A stretch of 64,000 nucleotides of DNA from the NCBI GenBank assembly GCA_965263305.1, contig OZ253666.1:310001-374000 (forward strand). The letters are read 5' to 3'. The stretch is from MED-G105 sp965263305. Its GTDB lineage: Bacteria; Pseudomonadota; Alphaproteobacteria; Caulobacterales; Parvularculaceae. Position numbers and translations under genes: made by a program. This document shows positions 9,449 through 19,086 of the stretch, piece after piece. The first letter of the stretch is position 1. Every line of letters begins with the position of its first letter. A model generated the notes under the pieces. That model did not search any database, was not told the DNA's origin, and saw only the letters and a program-made list of their open reading frames with translations.

Positions 9449-10579
9449 ATGTTAGATTCTATCCGGATTGGGCTTATTGGATATGGATACATGGGCGAGT
9501 GCTTTGCTCTCGCCTTTTCAGCCGTTCAACAACTCTATCCAGAATTACCGCCCATCCGCTTAGTTGGTCTATGCGATACCAATGCAACAAAACTAAGCGA
9601 GGTCAAACGTCACGGGCGGTTCGAGAATTACTGCGAAGACTGGCGGAGTTTCCTGCAAGAAATTGATATGGATGTCGCTGTTATTGCGACGCCGAACGAT
9701 CTTCATAAGGAAATCGCAGTAGCTGCCTTGCAACAGAACATTCACGCGCTCTGCGAAAAACCTATGGCGCCGGAAATTGAGGACGCCCATTCAATGGCAT
9801 TGGCGGCGCGCCGATCATCGGCCAAGACACTTCTTGGTTACTCCTATCTTCGCAACCCAGCGATCAAACATGTAAAGCGATTGATCGAATACGGTGATAT
9901 CGGCGAGATTACCTGTTTCCGGGGTCACTTTGCGGAAGACTATTCGGCTGATCCAAACACCCCCCATTCCTGGCGTTATGTGCGATCACAATCCGGCCTC
10001 GGCGCTCTCGGCGATTTAGGGTGCCATGTTGTCAGCCTTTCCCAATATCTTATCGGCGATATTTGCGAGGTATCGGCGCTGAGCCATATCGCATTTGCCG
10101 AACGCCCTATGCCTGGAGCTGCCGATCAGTACGCCGCAACCACCAATGAAGACTTCGCCGCCGCGCTTTTAAAGTTTAAGTCTGGTATTCCCGGAACCCT
10201 TGATGTGAGCCGCGTCGCATGGGGGTCGAAAAATCGATTACTGATCGAAATCCAGGGGACACATGGCGCAATCAGGTTTGATCAAGAACGTATGAACGAA
10301 CTTCAACTCTACGACGCGCGAATTGAAGCGTCGAAGCACGGTTTTTCAAAGATTCTAACCGCCCCAGAACACCCTCCTTACGAGCGCTTCATTCCAAGCC
10401 CCGGCCATCAACTGGGGTTTATAGATCTGAAAGCCATCGAAATTGGCGAGTTTTTCGCGGAGATATGCGGCGGTCCCGCAGCAGGCCCCGATTTTGAAGA
10501 AGGCCTTAAAATTGAGCGGACCATCCACGCGATAGCTCGCTCATCGCAAACAAGACAATGGGTTAACGTCACTGAGTAA
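9449..10579 (+). CDS. Gfo/Idh/MocA oxidoreductase, likely second inositol-isomer dehydrogenase
   Basis: This 376-residue NAD(P)-dependent oxidoreductase has GLIGYGYMG at the N-terminus and CEKPMAPEIEDA around residue 110. Its position after iolG suggests a scyllo-inositol or other inositol-isomer dehydrogenase, or a role on an inositol glycoside, but the sequence alone cannot decide. A GTG 12 nt upstream (9437) is an alternative start; the ATG at 9449 leads directly into the Rossmann fold. It is separated from iolG by 173 bp, so it may have its own promoter. It converges with iolB. Confidence 0.8.
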   Translation: MLDSIRIGLIGYGYMGECFALAFSAVQQLYPELPPIRLVGLCDTNATKLSEVKRHGRFENYCEDWRSFLQEIDMDVAVIATPNDLHKEIAVAALQQNIHALCEKPMAPEIEDAHSMALAARRSSAKTLLGYSYLRNPAIKHVKRLIEYGDIGEITCFRGHFAEDYSADPNTPHSWRYVRSQSGLGALGDLGCHVVSLSQYLIGDICEVSALSHIAFAERPMPGAADQYAATTNEDFAAALLKFKSGIPGTLDVSRVAWGSKNRLLIEIQGTHGAIRFDQERMNELQLYDARIEASKHGFSKILTAPEHPPYERFIPSPGHQLGFIDLKAIEIGEFFAEICGGPAAGPDFEEGLKIERTIHAIARSSQTRQWVNVTE

Positions 10580-10604
10580 TCTGAATGTCGTAATTTGTCA
10601 GCCT

Positions 10605-11429
10605 CTAAGCAGATTGACGAACAATCCATTCATGATCAGGATCATTATTAAAAATCCACTTTCGAACCGGCCCCGCCATCACATTCAAATAGTACAGATC
10701 ATAGCCATGGGGCGCGCCAACGGGATGATACCCACGAGGCACAAGGACGGTATCTGAGTCTTCAACAGACATCGTTTCGTCGATATCGCGGTCATCCGTG
10801 TAAACACGCTGAAACGCGAAGCCCTGCGGCGGTGAGATTTTATGATAGTAAATCTCTTCCAGTGCGGATTCATTTGGAAGGTTGTCTTCATCATGTTTGT
10901 GAGGCGGGTAACTCGACCAATGACCGCTTGGGGTATAGACCTCAAATAGGATGAGACTATCTGCATCCCCCTCACCCGCCAATAACGCGTTAACAAAGCG
11001 TGTATTCGTTCCGGAACCACGTTCCTCACATTGAATTTCGTCGGGTTTAATAACCCTAGGCTCTCGGTTGGTTGAGGCCGGTGCATCGCAAATCGCAAAC
11101 TCCACCTCAGTATTTGCTTTCAGTTCGACATTCGCGCCGGCAGGGGCAAAAATACAATATGGCGGAGTACGTTCGAATACGTTCATACGTTCGCCAATGT
11201 TCGTAAATTTCTCGCCGTTCACTACGGCGTCTAGGCGACCCGACAGGATAACGATGCAAGTCTCACGCGATTGATCAAAATGCGCTTCAAACACCTGTTC
11301 CGACGTCAAGCGATTGACGGAAAATCCAATATATCGCCACCCTGCACTCTCCGGCGTGACATTGACAATATTCCCACTATCAGATTTTGCGTTTGCCTTG
11401 ATGAGAAGCTTTGACATTTCTACATTCAT
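10605..11429 (-). CDS. iolB: 5-deoxy-glucuronate isomerase
   Basis: This ~274-residue bicupin isomerises 5-deoxy-glucuronate to 2-deoxy-5-keto-gluconate. The metal-binding stretch YPPHKHDEDN with a downstream Glu and His, and the C-terminal VPRGYHPVGAPHGYDLYYLN motif, are characteristic of IolB. It is the last gene of the iolC-iolD-iolE-iolB operon, starting 5 nt after the iolE stop. A second in-frame ATG at 11417 is an alternative start. Confidence 0.92.
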   Translation of the reverse strand: MNVEMSKLLIKANAKSDSGNIVNVTPESAGWRYIGFSVNRLTSEQVFEAHFDQSRETCIVILSGRLDAVVNGEKFTNIGERMNVFERTPPYCIFAPAGANVELKANTEVEFAICDAPASTNREPRVIKPDEIQCEERGSGTNTRFVNALLAGEGDADSLILFEVYTPSGHWSSYPPHKHDEDNLPNESALEEIYYHKISPPQGFAFQRVYTDDRDIDETMSVEDSDTVLVPRGYHPVGAPHGYDLYYLNVMAGPVRKWIFNNDPDHEWIVRQSA

Positions 11430-11434
11430 CCAAT

Positions 11435-12322
11435 CTAGATTGCACCAACAAGCGAACGCAAATGATTAAGTCCGTTTTCAGAATACTCTTTCGGGTTCGC
11501 TTTCGCCGGGTCTTGTTCGGCCTCAACAACCAACCAACCCTCATAATTTCGCTCTAGCAACGCGGTGAGGATTGTTTCAAAGTCTAAGGACCCGTCACCG
11601 GGCACCGTAAACATGCCCGCTAAAACGCCATCTAAGAAACTCATGTTTTCCTGACGAACGCTTTCGACGATGTTCGCGCGAATATCCTTGCAGTGGAAAT
11701 GCGCTATACGATCGAAATATTTTTCAACCGCTTTCACCGGGTCAATACCGGCCATCGCGGCATGCCCCGTATCAAATGTTAGCTGGACGGTGTCGCCAGT
11801 CGCCGCGATAAACTCATCCAATTCGCTACCGTCTTCAACAAAGGTCCCCATATGATGGTGGTAGGCGAATTTAAGCCCCTCCGAAACGACGTGGTCAGCG
11901 ATTTCAGTCATCTTTACGCCATAGCTGACCCAATGATCATCATCCATCTTAGGCGAAGAATTTACGGAAACATCTCGCAGACCCTGAACAGATTCAGAAA
12001 CATCAGCATAAACCAGTACATCGCACCCCATCGAACTCAATAGATCGATATGAGGTTTAATGCGTTCTTTTTCCGTTTGAACGTTTCCTGATGATTGCAA
12101 CATGCCACTAAACCAACCGGAAACCAATTGCAGATCAAACTCCCTCAGCACATGGCGGAGTTTGCCGGCTTCTCGTGGAAATTTTCCACCTAGTTCAATA
12201 CCGTCAAACCCAGCGTCGCGTGTGTCCGCTAAGCATTGTTCTAGCGGCGTTTCCCCTCCCAGCGATGGCAGGTCATCATTTGACCATGCGATGGGACTGA
12301 CCCCATACTTTATTTTTTTCAT
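11435..12322 (-). CDS. iolE: Inosose dehydratase
   Basis: This 295-residue protein of the AP-endonuclease/xylose-isomerase TIM-barrel fold dehydrates scyllo-inosose to 3D-3,5/4-trihydroxycyclohexane-1,2-dione. The N-terminus reads YGVSPIAWSNDDLP, the standard IolE opening. AYHHHMGTFVEDGSELD (around 155-170), LTFDTGHAAMAG, and HFHCKDIR provide the metal ligands. It follows iolD with a 5-nt gap and precedes iolB with a 5-nt gap, giving tight operon spacing. Confidence 0.93.
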   Translation of the reverse strand: MKKIKYGVSPIAWSNDDLPSLGGETPLEQCLADTRDAGFDGIELGGKFPREAGKLRHVLREFDLQLVSGWFSGMLQSSGNVQTEKERIKPHIDLLSSMGCDVLVYADVSESVQGLRDVSVNSSPKMDDDHWVSYGVKMTEIADHVVSEGLKFAYHHHMGTFVEDGSELDEFIAATGDTVQLTFDTGHAAMAGIDPVKAVEKYFDRIAHFHCKDIRANIVESVRQENMSFLDGVLAGMFTVPGDGSLDFETILTALLERNYEGWLVVEAEQDPAKANPKEYSENGLNHLRSLVGAI

Positions 12323-12327
12323 TTTCC

Positions 12328-14184
12328 TCAGCCCCCACGGCGTTGTTTTTTTATTGCGGTTTTATAGGTTTGATTGGCTAACCCGACATTTTCACGCGGG
12401 GAGGTTTCTGGAACGGCGACATCCCACCAAGCCCCCCCGTCTTTCGTCGTCGGCATTGGATCAGTATCGATCACCACGACACTGACGCCACCTCTTTCTT
12501 TGCCGGCAGCGACCGCTTTATGAAGTTCGTTCAAAGACTCCACTTTTACAGCATTGGCGCCCATGCTCGCGGCATGCTGGGCGAAGTCGATTTCTGTATC
12601 GTTTTCACCCCGAGAATCCACCAAAAGGTTATTAAATGGCGCACCGCCGGAGGCTTGCTGCAATCGATTGATGCAGCCGAAACCACGATTGTCGAGAACG
12701 ACAATCGTTAAATCAATGCCAAGCGACACGGCCGTTGCAATCTCAGAGTTCATCATGAGATAGCTGCCATCGCCAACCATGACATTAACGTCTCGATCTG
12801 GTTGCGCTAATTTTACCCCGAGACCACCCGCGATTTCATACCCCATACATGAATATCCGTACTCAACATGATATCCACCGGGCTTTGATGTCTTCCATAA
12901 CTTATGAAGCTCACCGGGCAATCCGCCGGCCGCACACACGACAACACTGTCTTCGGTGCAAGTTCCCATTACAGCGCCGATGACCTCTGCGTCACTTGGC
13001 AACTCAGTGTGTCGAGGTCGCAATGCATTGTCCACGCATTCGAGCCAGATATGCCGATCGCTGTCGAGTTTTCTTCGCCATCCATTCTCTATATAGAAGT
13101 TTTGTAACGCCTCAGTCAGTTCAGAGAGCGTTGTCCGGGCATCGCCGGTCATGGGAGTGGCATTGTGCTTATACGCATCGAAAGAGGCGATATTGATTTG
13201 CACAAATTTCGCGTCAGGATTTTCAAACAGTGTTCGCGACGCCGTCGTAAAATCTTGCAAGCGGGTGCCTACGCCAATGATCAAATCAGCTTCACGGGCA
13301 GCCGCATTTGCCGCCTCAGCGCCTGTGACGCCAATGCTACCCAAACAGGCAGGATGATCCCAGGCTAAAGCGCCCTTTCCCCCTTGAGTCTCTCCAACCG
13401 GAATACCGGTCGTGTCGACAAGATGTTTAAGCTGATCGGTTGCATCAGCATAGTGAACACCGCCGCCAGCAATAATCATCGGTTTTTGCGATTTGGAAAT
13501 AAGCGCTGCTACATGTGAAACTGTTTCTTTTGCGACACGTCCGCCGCGCGTCGACCAAACCCGTTTGTTAAAGAACTCGGTTGGGTAATCAAACGCTTCC
13601 GCCTGTACATCCTGACACAGACTAATTGTCACAGGACCGCATTTCGCGGGTTCTGTCAGCGTCATCATCGCACGAGGCAGCGCATTTAGAATTTGCTCCG
13701 GCCGATTGATTCGATCAAAGTAGCGGGACACCGGCCTAAAGCAATCATTTGCGCTCACAACGCCGTCATCAAAATCCTCAATCTGTTGCAATACCGGATC
13801 CGGCCGCCTCGATGCATAAACATCGCCAGGAAGAAAAAGCACCGGAAGCCGATTGACATGCGCCAGAGCCGCCGCTGTCACCATATTCGTCGCGCCGGGC
13901 CCGATCGATGTGGTGCAAATCATCGCGCGACGCCTTTTCTTCGCCTTCGCATAAGCGATTGCGGCATGCGCCATCGACTGCTCGTTATGGGCGCGATACG
14001 TCGGCAATTCATCCTGGGCATGATAAAGTGCTTCGCCTAAACCAGCGACGTTCCCGTGCCCGAAAATCGCCCAAACACCGTCTAAAAAACGCGCTTCCTG
14101 GCCATCGTCGTCTACATACTGGGCGGCGAGGAACCGCACGACAGCTTGCGCCGTCGTCAGCCGAATTGTACCTTCAGTGCTCAT
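12328..14184 (-). CDS. iolD: 3D-(3,5/4)-trihydroxycyclohexane-1,2-dione acylhydrolase, ThDP-dependent
   Basis: This 618-residue thiamine-diphosphate enzyme opens the cyclohexane ring to 5-deoxy-glucuronate. YRAHNEQSMAHAA near residue 65 carries the ThDP-activating Glu. GDGSYLMMNSEI with the downstream DNRGFGC is the C-terminal cofactor motif. The start was set at 14184 because the ATG overlaps the iolC stop (TAATG), indicating translational coupling, and the protein begins MSTEGTIRLTTAQ as usual. The longer frame adds 17 residues of iolC overlap. Confidence 0.93.
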   Translation of the reverse strand: MSTEGTIRLTTAQAVVRFLAAQYVDDDGQEARFLDGVWAIFGHGNVAGLGEALYHAQDELPTYRAHNEQSMAHAAIAYAKAKKRRRAMICTTSIGPGATNMVTAAALAHVNRLPVLFLPGDVYASRRPDPVLQQIEDFDDGVVSANDCFRPVSRYFDRINRPEQILNALPRAMMTLTEPAKCGPVTISLCQDVQAEAFDYPTEFFNKRVWSTRGGRVAKETVSHVAALISKSQKPMIIAGGGVHYADATDQLKHLVDTTGIPVGETQGGKGALAWDHPACLGSIGVTGAEAANAAAREADLIIGVGTRLQDFTTASRTLFENPDAKFVQINIASFDAYKHNATPMTGDARTTLSELTEALQNFYIENGWRRKLDSDRHIWLECVDNALRPRHTELPSDAEVIGAVMGTCTEDSVVVCAAGGLPGELHKLWKTSKPGGYHVEYGYSCMGYEIAGGLGVKLAQPDRDVNVMVGDGSYLMMNSEIATAVSLGIDLTIVVLDNRGFGCINRLQQASGGAPFNNLLVDSRGENDTEIDFAQHAASMGANAVKVESLNELHKAVAAGKERGGVSVVVIDTDPMPTTKDGGAWWDVAVPETSPRENVGLANQTYKTAIKKQRRGG

Positions 14185-16124
14185 TAGGCGACACTCTCGG
14201 TAATGAATTGCGCTTGCACCTTCGCTCGGCGCCAACCGTCCAATAACAATTGGAAATTTGCAGCCATTTGCGAAACCGCTTCGCCATCGGATATTTTACT
14301 ATTCATCCAATCTTCTAACGGCTGCTCGAATATACTCCGCCCTACCGCAAAACCTTTGACAAGGGAAAATCTTGCTGCGCTTTCGAAACTGGAAGCCAAG
14401 AATTCGCAAGGTTTCGAAAGACCCAAAATCAGAATTCCCCGGCAATATGAATCATATTCTTCGATCACATTACAGATGTTAATCCATTCCGTGTCGGAGC
14501 TTGCGGGCTCGAGCTTCCACCAGTCGGGGTACACACCAAGTTGATAGAACCGTCTCATCGCAGTCGCTATCGTCTCTTCGCTCACCGAACCCGTCTTAGA
14601 AGCGATGACTTCCAAAAGAAGTTCTTTGCCATTTTTTCGGCACGCATCAAACAAGCGAAGCACTTGCTCTTCTTGTACCCGGCGAAGGTTAATCGGGTCA
14701 TCTGGGTGGTAAAAAACCAAACACTTTACAACATGGTTCGCAGGCCAAGATGCAATCTCTGTTGCAACATCAGCGCTTGCTTCAAACTCTAATGGGCAAC
14801 TACCCGGCAATTCAATGGGGCGTCCTATCCAATAGTCCTTGTCGGACATTTTGAACAATGGCTTTTCTCCCAAACGCTTATCCAGCAACATGCCGAACTC
14901 AGGTTGGCCATCAGCCACGCGGTCAAAGGCCTGGAAGGACAATTCCTTTGCTTTCAGAATAGTATCGTGATCAACATTCGTCTTGGCCGCCAAATCCTCC
15001 AATTGGGAGCGATGATCGATCGCAAAAGCAAACAAATCGGGATAAGATTTACGCCGTGTCGTTGACCAGTGAATTTGGTCGAGTGTCCCATCGGCTAAGC
15101 ATGCTTCGTAGCCCTGGGGCGCGTTCAAAAAGTACTCTAGCTCATCAGCTGTCGGCATTGCAGGCGCACAGCCATGACGCGACACTACGATAGCGCCGCA
15201 AGCATTCGCTAACCGGCAGCATTCGCTCGTGGGTAACCCCTTTAACCATCCACTCAAGTACCCGCTGAAAAAGGCATCTCCCGCCCCCAGAACATTGAAA
15301 ACGTCGACCTTAAACCCTTGTCCCATTTCTCCTTCTGATAAGGAATCTGGGATATCGCCCGTGAAAACAACACATCCGTCGGGTCCTAGTTTACAAACTA
15401 ATTCCGCCGACGTCATTTCACGGAGCTTTTTAAGACCAACAATCGTTTCTGTCGTTCCAGTTAGAATATGGAATTCTTCTTCTGTTCCAACGATCAAATC
15501 GCAGTGTGACGCAATTTCTTGCAAACGCGCAGTGACGCTGTCGTCGGCGACAAATCGGTTTTCACCGGCGTCACGAGAGGTAAGTCCCCACAAAACGGGT
15601 CGATAATCGATGTCAAAAACAACTTTTCGCCCATTTTTCTTGGCGAATTTCAAAGTTGTTAAGCTCGCATCATATACACCTTCTGTAGAAAGATGAGTTC
15701 CCGAAAGAAGAATCGATTGCGAAGAAGCAATCAAACCTTCATCAATATCTTCCGAAGTTAACGCCATATCGGCGCAATTCTCACGATAAAATATGAGCGG
15801 AAAAGTATCGCGATCGCGGACCCCCAGCACGACTAGTGCTGTGAGGCGGTCTTCGTCGATTGTTACGCCGGCGAGGCCGACGCCATTGGCGTCAAACTCT
15901 TCGGTTAAGAACCGCCCCATATGATCGTCACCAACCCGCGTTAAGATTGCCGAACGCAAGCCAAGTTTTGAGGTCCCAACGGCGATATTCGCCGGACATC
16001 CGCCAAGGTACTTTGCGAAGCTCGACATTTCTTCCAACCGACCGCCAATTTGTTGACCATACAGATCAACCCCAGAACGACCGAGGGTAACTACATCGTA
16101 TTCAAGCGCGACGTCATTTTTCAT
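14184..16124 (-). CDS. iolC: Bifunctional 5-dehydro-2-deoxygluconokinase / DUF2090 (aldolase-like) fusion
   Basis: The protein has two domains. Residues 1 to about 325 are a PfkB kinase (GRSGVDLY start; NVLGAGDAFFSGYLSGWLKG signature with the catalytic Asp), phosphorylating 2-deoxy-5-keto-gluconate. Residues ~330-646 are DUF2090, which in alphaproteobacterial IolC fusions is annotated as the 5-dehydro-2-deoxyphosphogluconate aldolase. No separate iolJ is present, so the fusion probably supplies this step. The start at 16124 has AGGTGG 6 nt upstream. It is the first gene of the iolCDEB operon, with an operator-rich leader upstream. Confidence 0.93.
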   Translation of the reverse strand: MKNDVALEYDVVTLGRSGVDLYGQQIGGRLEEMSSFAKYLGGCPANIAVGTSKLGLRSAILTRVGDDHMGRFLTEEFDANGVGLAGVTIDEDRLTALVVLGVRDRDTFPLIFYRENCADMALTSEDIDEGLIASSQSILLSGTHLSTEGVYDASLTTLKFAKKNGRKVVFDIDYRPVLWGLTSRDAGENRFVADDSVTARLQEIASHCDLIVGTEEEFHILTGTTETIVGLKKLREMTSAELVCKLGPDGCVVFTGDIPDSLSEGEMGQGFKVDVFNVLGAGDAFFSGYLSGWLKGLPTSECCRLANACGAIVVSRHGCAPAMPTADELEYFLNAPQGYEACLADGTLDQIHWSTTRRKSYPDLFAFAIDHRSQLEDLAAKTNVDHDTILKAKELSFQAFDRVADGQPEFGMLLDKRLGEKPLFKMSDKDYWIGRPIELPGSCPLEFEASADVATEIASWPANHVVKCLVFYHPDDPINLRRVQEEQVLRLFDACRKNGKELLLEVIASKTGSVSEETIATAMRRFYQLGVYPDWWKLEPASSDTEWINICNVIEEYDSYCRGILILGLSKPCEFLASSFESAARFSLVKGFAVGRSIFEQPLEDWMNSKISDGEAVSQMAANFQLLLDGWRRAKVQAQFITESVA

Positions 16125-16195
16125 CTGATCCACCTTGTCCTATTGGCCAAAAACCCAATCACCCACGAGACAATTTTCATTCTCACCCCCGGGGC

Positions 16196-16262
16196 AAATG
16201 CAATATTATTTCATTTTATCCGTTTTACAATATTTTTTTCCATTTTTTGAGCAATATTCCAA
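16196..16262. promoter_or_regulatory. Operator cluster upstream of iolC
   Basis: Three related elements lie 75-140 bp before iolC: GCAATATTATTTCATTTTAT at 16200, ACAATATTTTTTTCC at 16227 and GCAATATTCC at 16251. The first matches the sites at 8180 and 25694 in its core and its flanking CATTT. The 305-bp gap between iolC and the regulator gene holds only these sites. Confidence 0.5.
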
Positions 16263-16429
16263 ATAGCCATTCTTGCTAACGCGGAGCCCTAAAGAAACGC
16301 TGATGCAGCCTTGGCTAAAATTGAATCAATCGGTTCGTCGAGAGCGATATTTGGCTGCAATTTTGAATCTAATTCCGTGTCCAAATCGCCGAAACATGCT
16401 TTAGAGTCTACGATATTTTCTGAAAACAC

Positions 16430-17263
16430 CTATTTTTTTTCAGAAATAGCAACGTAACTTACGACAATCGCCTGGGCGATACAAAGCGTAGATGACAAAG
16501 CACGAAATCCAAACGTTTCTGCGTCTTGAACAAAGATTTTTTTATCAGCAAATTTTGCAAGCGGAGAAACTTCGCTGTCAGATATAACGGCAATTTTACA
16601 GCCTAACTTTTTTGCCCGTTCCGCAGCGGTAACCGTTTCCTCCGCATAAGGTGAAAATGTTGTCGCGATCATCAAATCTGCAGGCGAACAACAATCAATC
16701 ATTTGATCTTCCATTCCACCGGCGCCGTCGATGACTATTGCTCGCTTGCCCGCTTTTCCAAGACCATAAGCAAAATAGGCAGAAACCGGAAACGATCGGC
16801 GCACTCCAGCCAAATACACCACGTCAGATTTATCGATCGCCTGGGCAAAATTGACTACGCCCTTGGCGCGCTCTTTCGAGCCCAATCGGCTTAACGACTC
16901 AACCGACTCATCAATTAGGTCGTAAAAATACTCTTTGTAGGTCTCGTCACCATCAGAAGATAGGTGTCGTTTCATATCGCGAACGCGGTCACGGTAATTA
17001 TCCGACGTTCCATCAGATATCAGTTTTTGCCTGAACAATCGCTGCATTGAGCTTGCACCTTCGAAGCCAAATTCTTTGGCAAACCGAATCACCGCTGATG
17101 GTTGAACCCCACTTCGTTCAGCAATTGTTGCAACAGTTTCGATTGCAAAGTCGTTTTGCGAATCAATGACGTATTTTCCGACCTGCTGCAGCCTTTTACT
17201 CAAACCGCTATACCGCCCGATTATCTCGTTGCGTAAATCATCTACGGATGTGTATTCGCTCAT
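16430..17263 (-). CDS. MurR/RpiR-family regulator, probable inositol-pathway regulator
   Basis: This 277-residue protein has an N-terminal HTH domain (VATIAERSGVQPSAVIRFAKEFG, about 38-60) and a C-terminal SIS phosphosugar-sensing domain (VYLAGVRRSFPVSAYFAYGLG to TFSPYAEETV). The start at 17263 has GGAGAG about 7 nt upstream; the longer frame adds five residues. Its position between the catabolic operon and the symporter makes it the likely regulator of the locus, probably sensing a phosphorylated intermediate such as the IolC product. It is an IolR analogue of rhizobial type rather than the DeoR type of Bacillus. Confidence 0.85.
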   Translation of the reverse strand: MSEYTSVDDLRNEIIGRYSGLSKRLQQVGKYVIDSQNDFAIETVATIAERSGVQPSAVIRFAKEFGFEGASSMQRLFRQKLISDGTSDNYRDRVRDMKRHLSSDGDETYKEYFYDLIDESVESLSRLGSKERAKGVVNFAQAIDKSDVVYLAGVRRSFPVSAYFAYGLGKAGKRAIVIDGAGGMEDQMIDCCSPADLMIATTFSPYAEETVTAAERAKKLGCKIAVISDSEVSPLAKFADKKIFVQDAETFGFRALSSTLCIAQAIVVSYVAISEKK

Positions 17264-17340
17264 TTTCTCTCCAAGCATATTACTGAGTGAGCCTAACAGT
17301 TACTATATCGACTACCTATGCCGACGACTAGAGCCCTTTT

Positions 17341-18963
17341 CTATTTCGCAAGGAACACATAGGTTATAATTGTGGCGAGCGCGATCACCGTACCGACAGT
17401 TTTGGCCAAAGGCCATGGGGTCAGGTCTATGTTTGCTGGCGTCGGCGGCGTGAGGGTTCTTTCATCAGGCGCTAGTCGACTTATCCCCAGCACAACCAAA
17501 GAAGTCAGCACAAACACGAAACCAAGAAAATGCAAAAAGTGAATGTCATGCTGTAAGCCAAACGAGGTTTTCAAAAGGTCCTGAACTTGTGTCTCAAATG
17601 CGAAAACGAGAAGAAAGAATATTGCGGGTCCGCCAAGCAATCCAACTTTCGCCGCCAACGGGGAAATTTTCTTTGAGACGGCGCCTAACAACAAAACAGC
17701 GAGCATAGGGCCGAAGAACGTAGCGTTGATTTTCTGCAAATAGTTGTAAAGGCTGCCGGTAGTGTCAATCATTGGAGCCGCGATGATCGCTGCGATTGCA
17801 AGGATGATCGAGGTAACGCGACCAGACAACACAACATGCTTATCCGACGCTGATTTGTTAAACAAGCTCTTGTAAACGCCATGACTGAATAGCGTCGCTG
17901 AACTGTTCAAAACGCTATTAAACGTACTCAGCACCGCCCCAACCATGACCGCCGCGAACAGCCCAACCAGTGCACTTGGCAGCATCTCTTTGACCAATGT
18001 CGGGTAAGCCAAAAGATACTCTTCTGATGATATTTTATCGCTATAAAGATAAAAAGCGATGATCCCTGGCAACACAATAATCGCTGGTCCAAGAAGTTTA
18101 AAGAACGCGGCGAGAAGAATGCCTTTTTGCCCTTCTTTCAAACTGCTAGCGCCCAATGTGCGTTGAATGATCGATTGATTAGCGCACCAGAAAAAAATCT
18201 GATTGACGATCATGCCCGTGAACAAGACTGAAAACGGTAAAAACGAACCAGGTTCATCACCAGTGATATCAAACTTCTCTGGGACGGCTTCGTAAACGGT
18301 TTGTAGCCCCTCTACTGGGTTTCCCGACCCAATCTGCATCAGCGCAATCAGCGGGATGAGCAGCCCCGCAGCCAGAAAACCGACACCATTGATCGTATCG
18401 GAAATAGCAACTGCTTTTAAACCGCCAAAAATCGCGTAGAGAGACCCTAGAATTCCAATTGCTGACACCAGAAGCCAGATAGTCTGTTGGCGGGTCAGGT
18501 CAAATGTCTGCGATATGTCGAACAGCGAATCGATGCCCGTCGCCCCAAAAAGTAAGACAACTGGCAAAATTGCGGCCACGTAGGAAAACAAAAACAGAAA
18601 CGTTGCAATTAAACGGGTTGTTGAATCAAACCTGTTTGACAAAAATTCCGGAATAGTGGTGATGCCGTTCTTCAGATACATCGGCAAGAAAAAGATCGCC
18701 ATTGCGACCATGGCGAGCGCCGCAGTCGTCTCCCAAGCGGTAACAGCGATAGTGTGATTGAACGCATCGCCATTCAGACCAATCAAATGCTCTGTCGACA
18801 GATTGGTCATGATAAGCGAGCCGGCGATCACCCATGCCGATAGACTGCGCCCACCCAGGAAGTATCCATCTGATGTCGACAGTTCTTCGTTACGCGTAAA
18901 ACGGTAAGAAAGATAAGCGACCAATGATGTGAACGCGAGAAACGACGCGACCGAAACAAACAT
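17341..18963 (-). CDS. Sodium/solute symporter (SSS/SGLT family), probable inositol importer
   Basis: This ~540-residue inner-membrane protein has about 14 hydrophobic segments. The N-terminal YFLGGRSLSAWVIAGSLIMTNLSTEHLIG region is shared in pattern with SGLT-type transporters (sugar and inositol symporters), as is the GGLKAVAISDTINGVGF stretch. It is flanked by the RpiR regulator and preceded by a palindrome of the shared operator type, so inositol is the likely substrate, driven by the sodium gradient. The TTG two codons upstream (18969) is a poorer start. Confidence 0.88.
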   Translation of the reverse strand: MFVSVASFLAFTSLVAYLSYRFTRNEELSTSDGYFLGGRSLSAWVIAGSLIMTNLSTEHLIGLNGDAFNHTIAVTAWETTAALAMVAMAIFFLPMYLKNGITTIPEFLSNRFDSTTRLIATFLFLFSYVAAILPVVLLFGATGIDSLFDISQTFDLTRQQTIWLLVSAIGILGSLYAIFGGLKAVAISDTINGVGFLAAGLLIPLIALMQIGSGNPVEGLQTVYEAVPEKFDITGDEPGSFLPFSVLFTGMIVNQIFFWCANQSIIQRTLGASSLKEGQKGILLAAFFKLLGPAIIVLPGIIAFYLYSDKISSEEYLLAYPTLVKEMLPSALVGLFAAVMVGAVLSTFNSVLNSSATLFSHGVYKSLFNKSASDKHVVLSGRVTSIILAIAAIIAAPMIDTTGSLYNYLQKINATFFGPMLAVLLLGAVSKKISPLAAKVGLLGGPAIFFLLVFAFETQVQDLLKTSFGLQHDIHFLHFLGFVFVLTSLVVLGISRLAPDERTLTPPTPANIDLTPWPLAKTVGTVIALATIITYVFLAK

Positions 18964-19030
18964 TCCCAAATTCCGTTCTTTTTGTTTTTAATCCCCACGC
19001 CTCCCAACGCGCTGGCGCTTTGAAACGGCC

Positions 19031-19083
19031 AGAATAATATTCTATTCTATTTTTTTGGAATTTGCAATTTATTTTTATTCCAA
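19031..19083. promoter_or_regulatory. Palindromic operator upstream of the symporter
   Basis: AGAATAATATTCT (19031-19043) is a perfect 13-bp palindrome, and TTGGAA at 19055 with TTCCAA at 19078 forms a second, wider inverted repeat. It lies about 70 bp before the symporter start on the minus strand and fits the pattern found at the other inositol promoters. Confidence 0.5.
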
Positions 19084-19086
19084 GCG

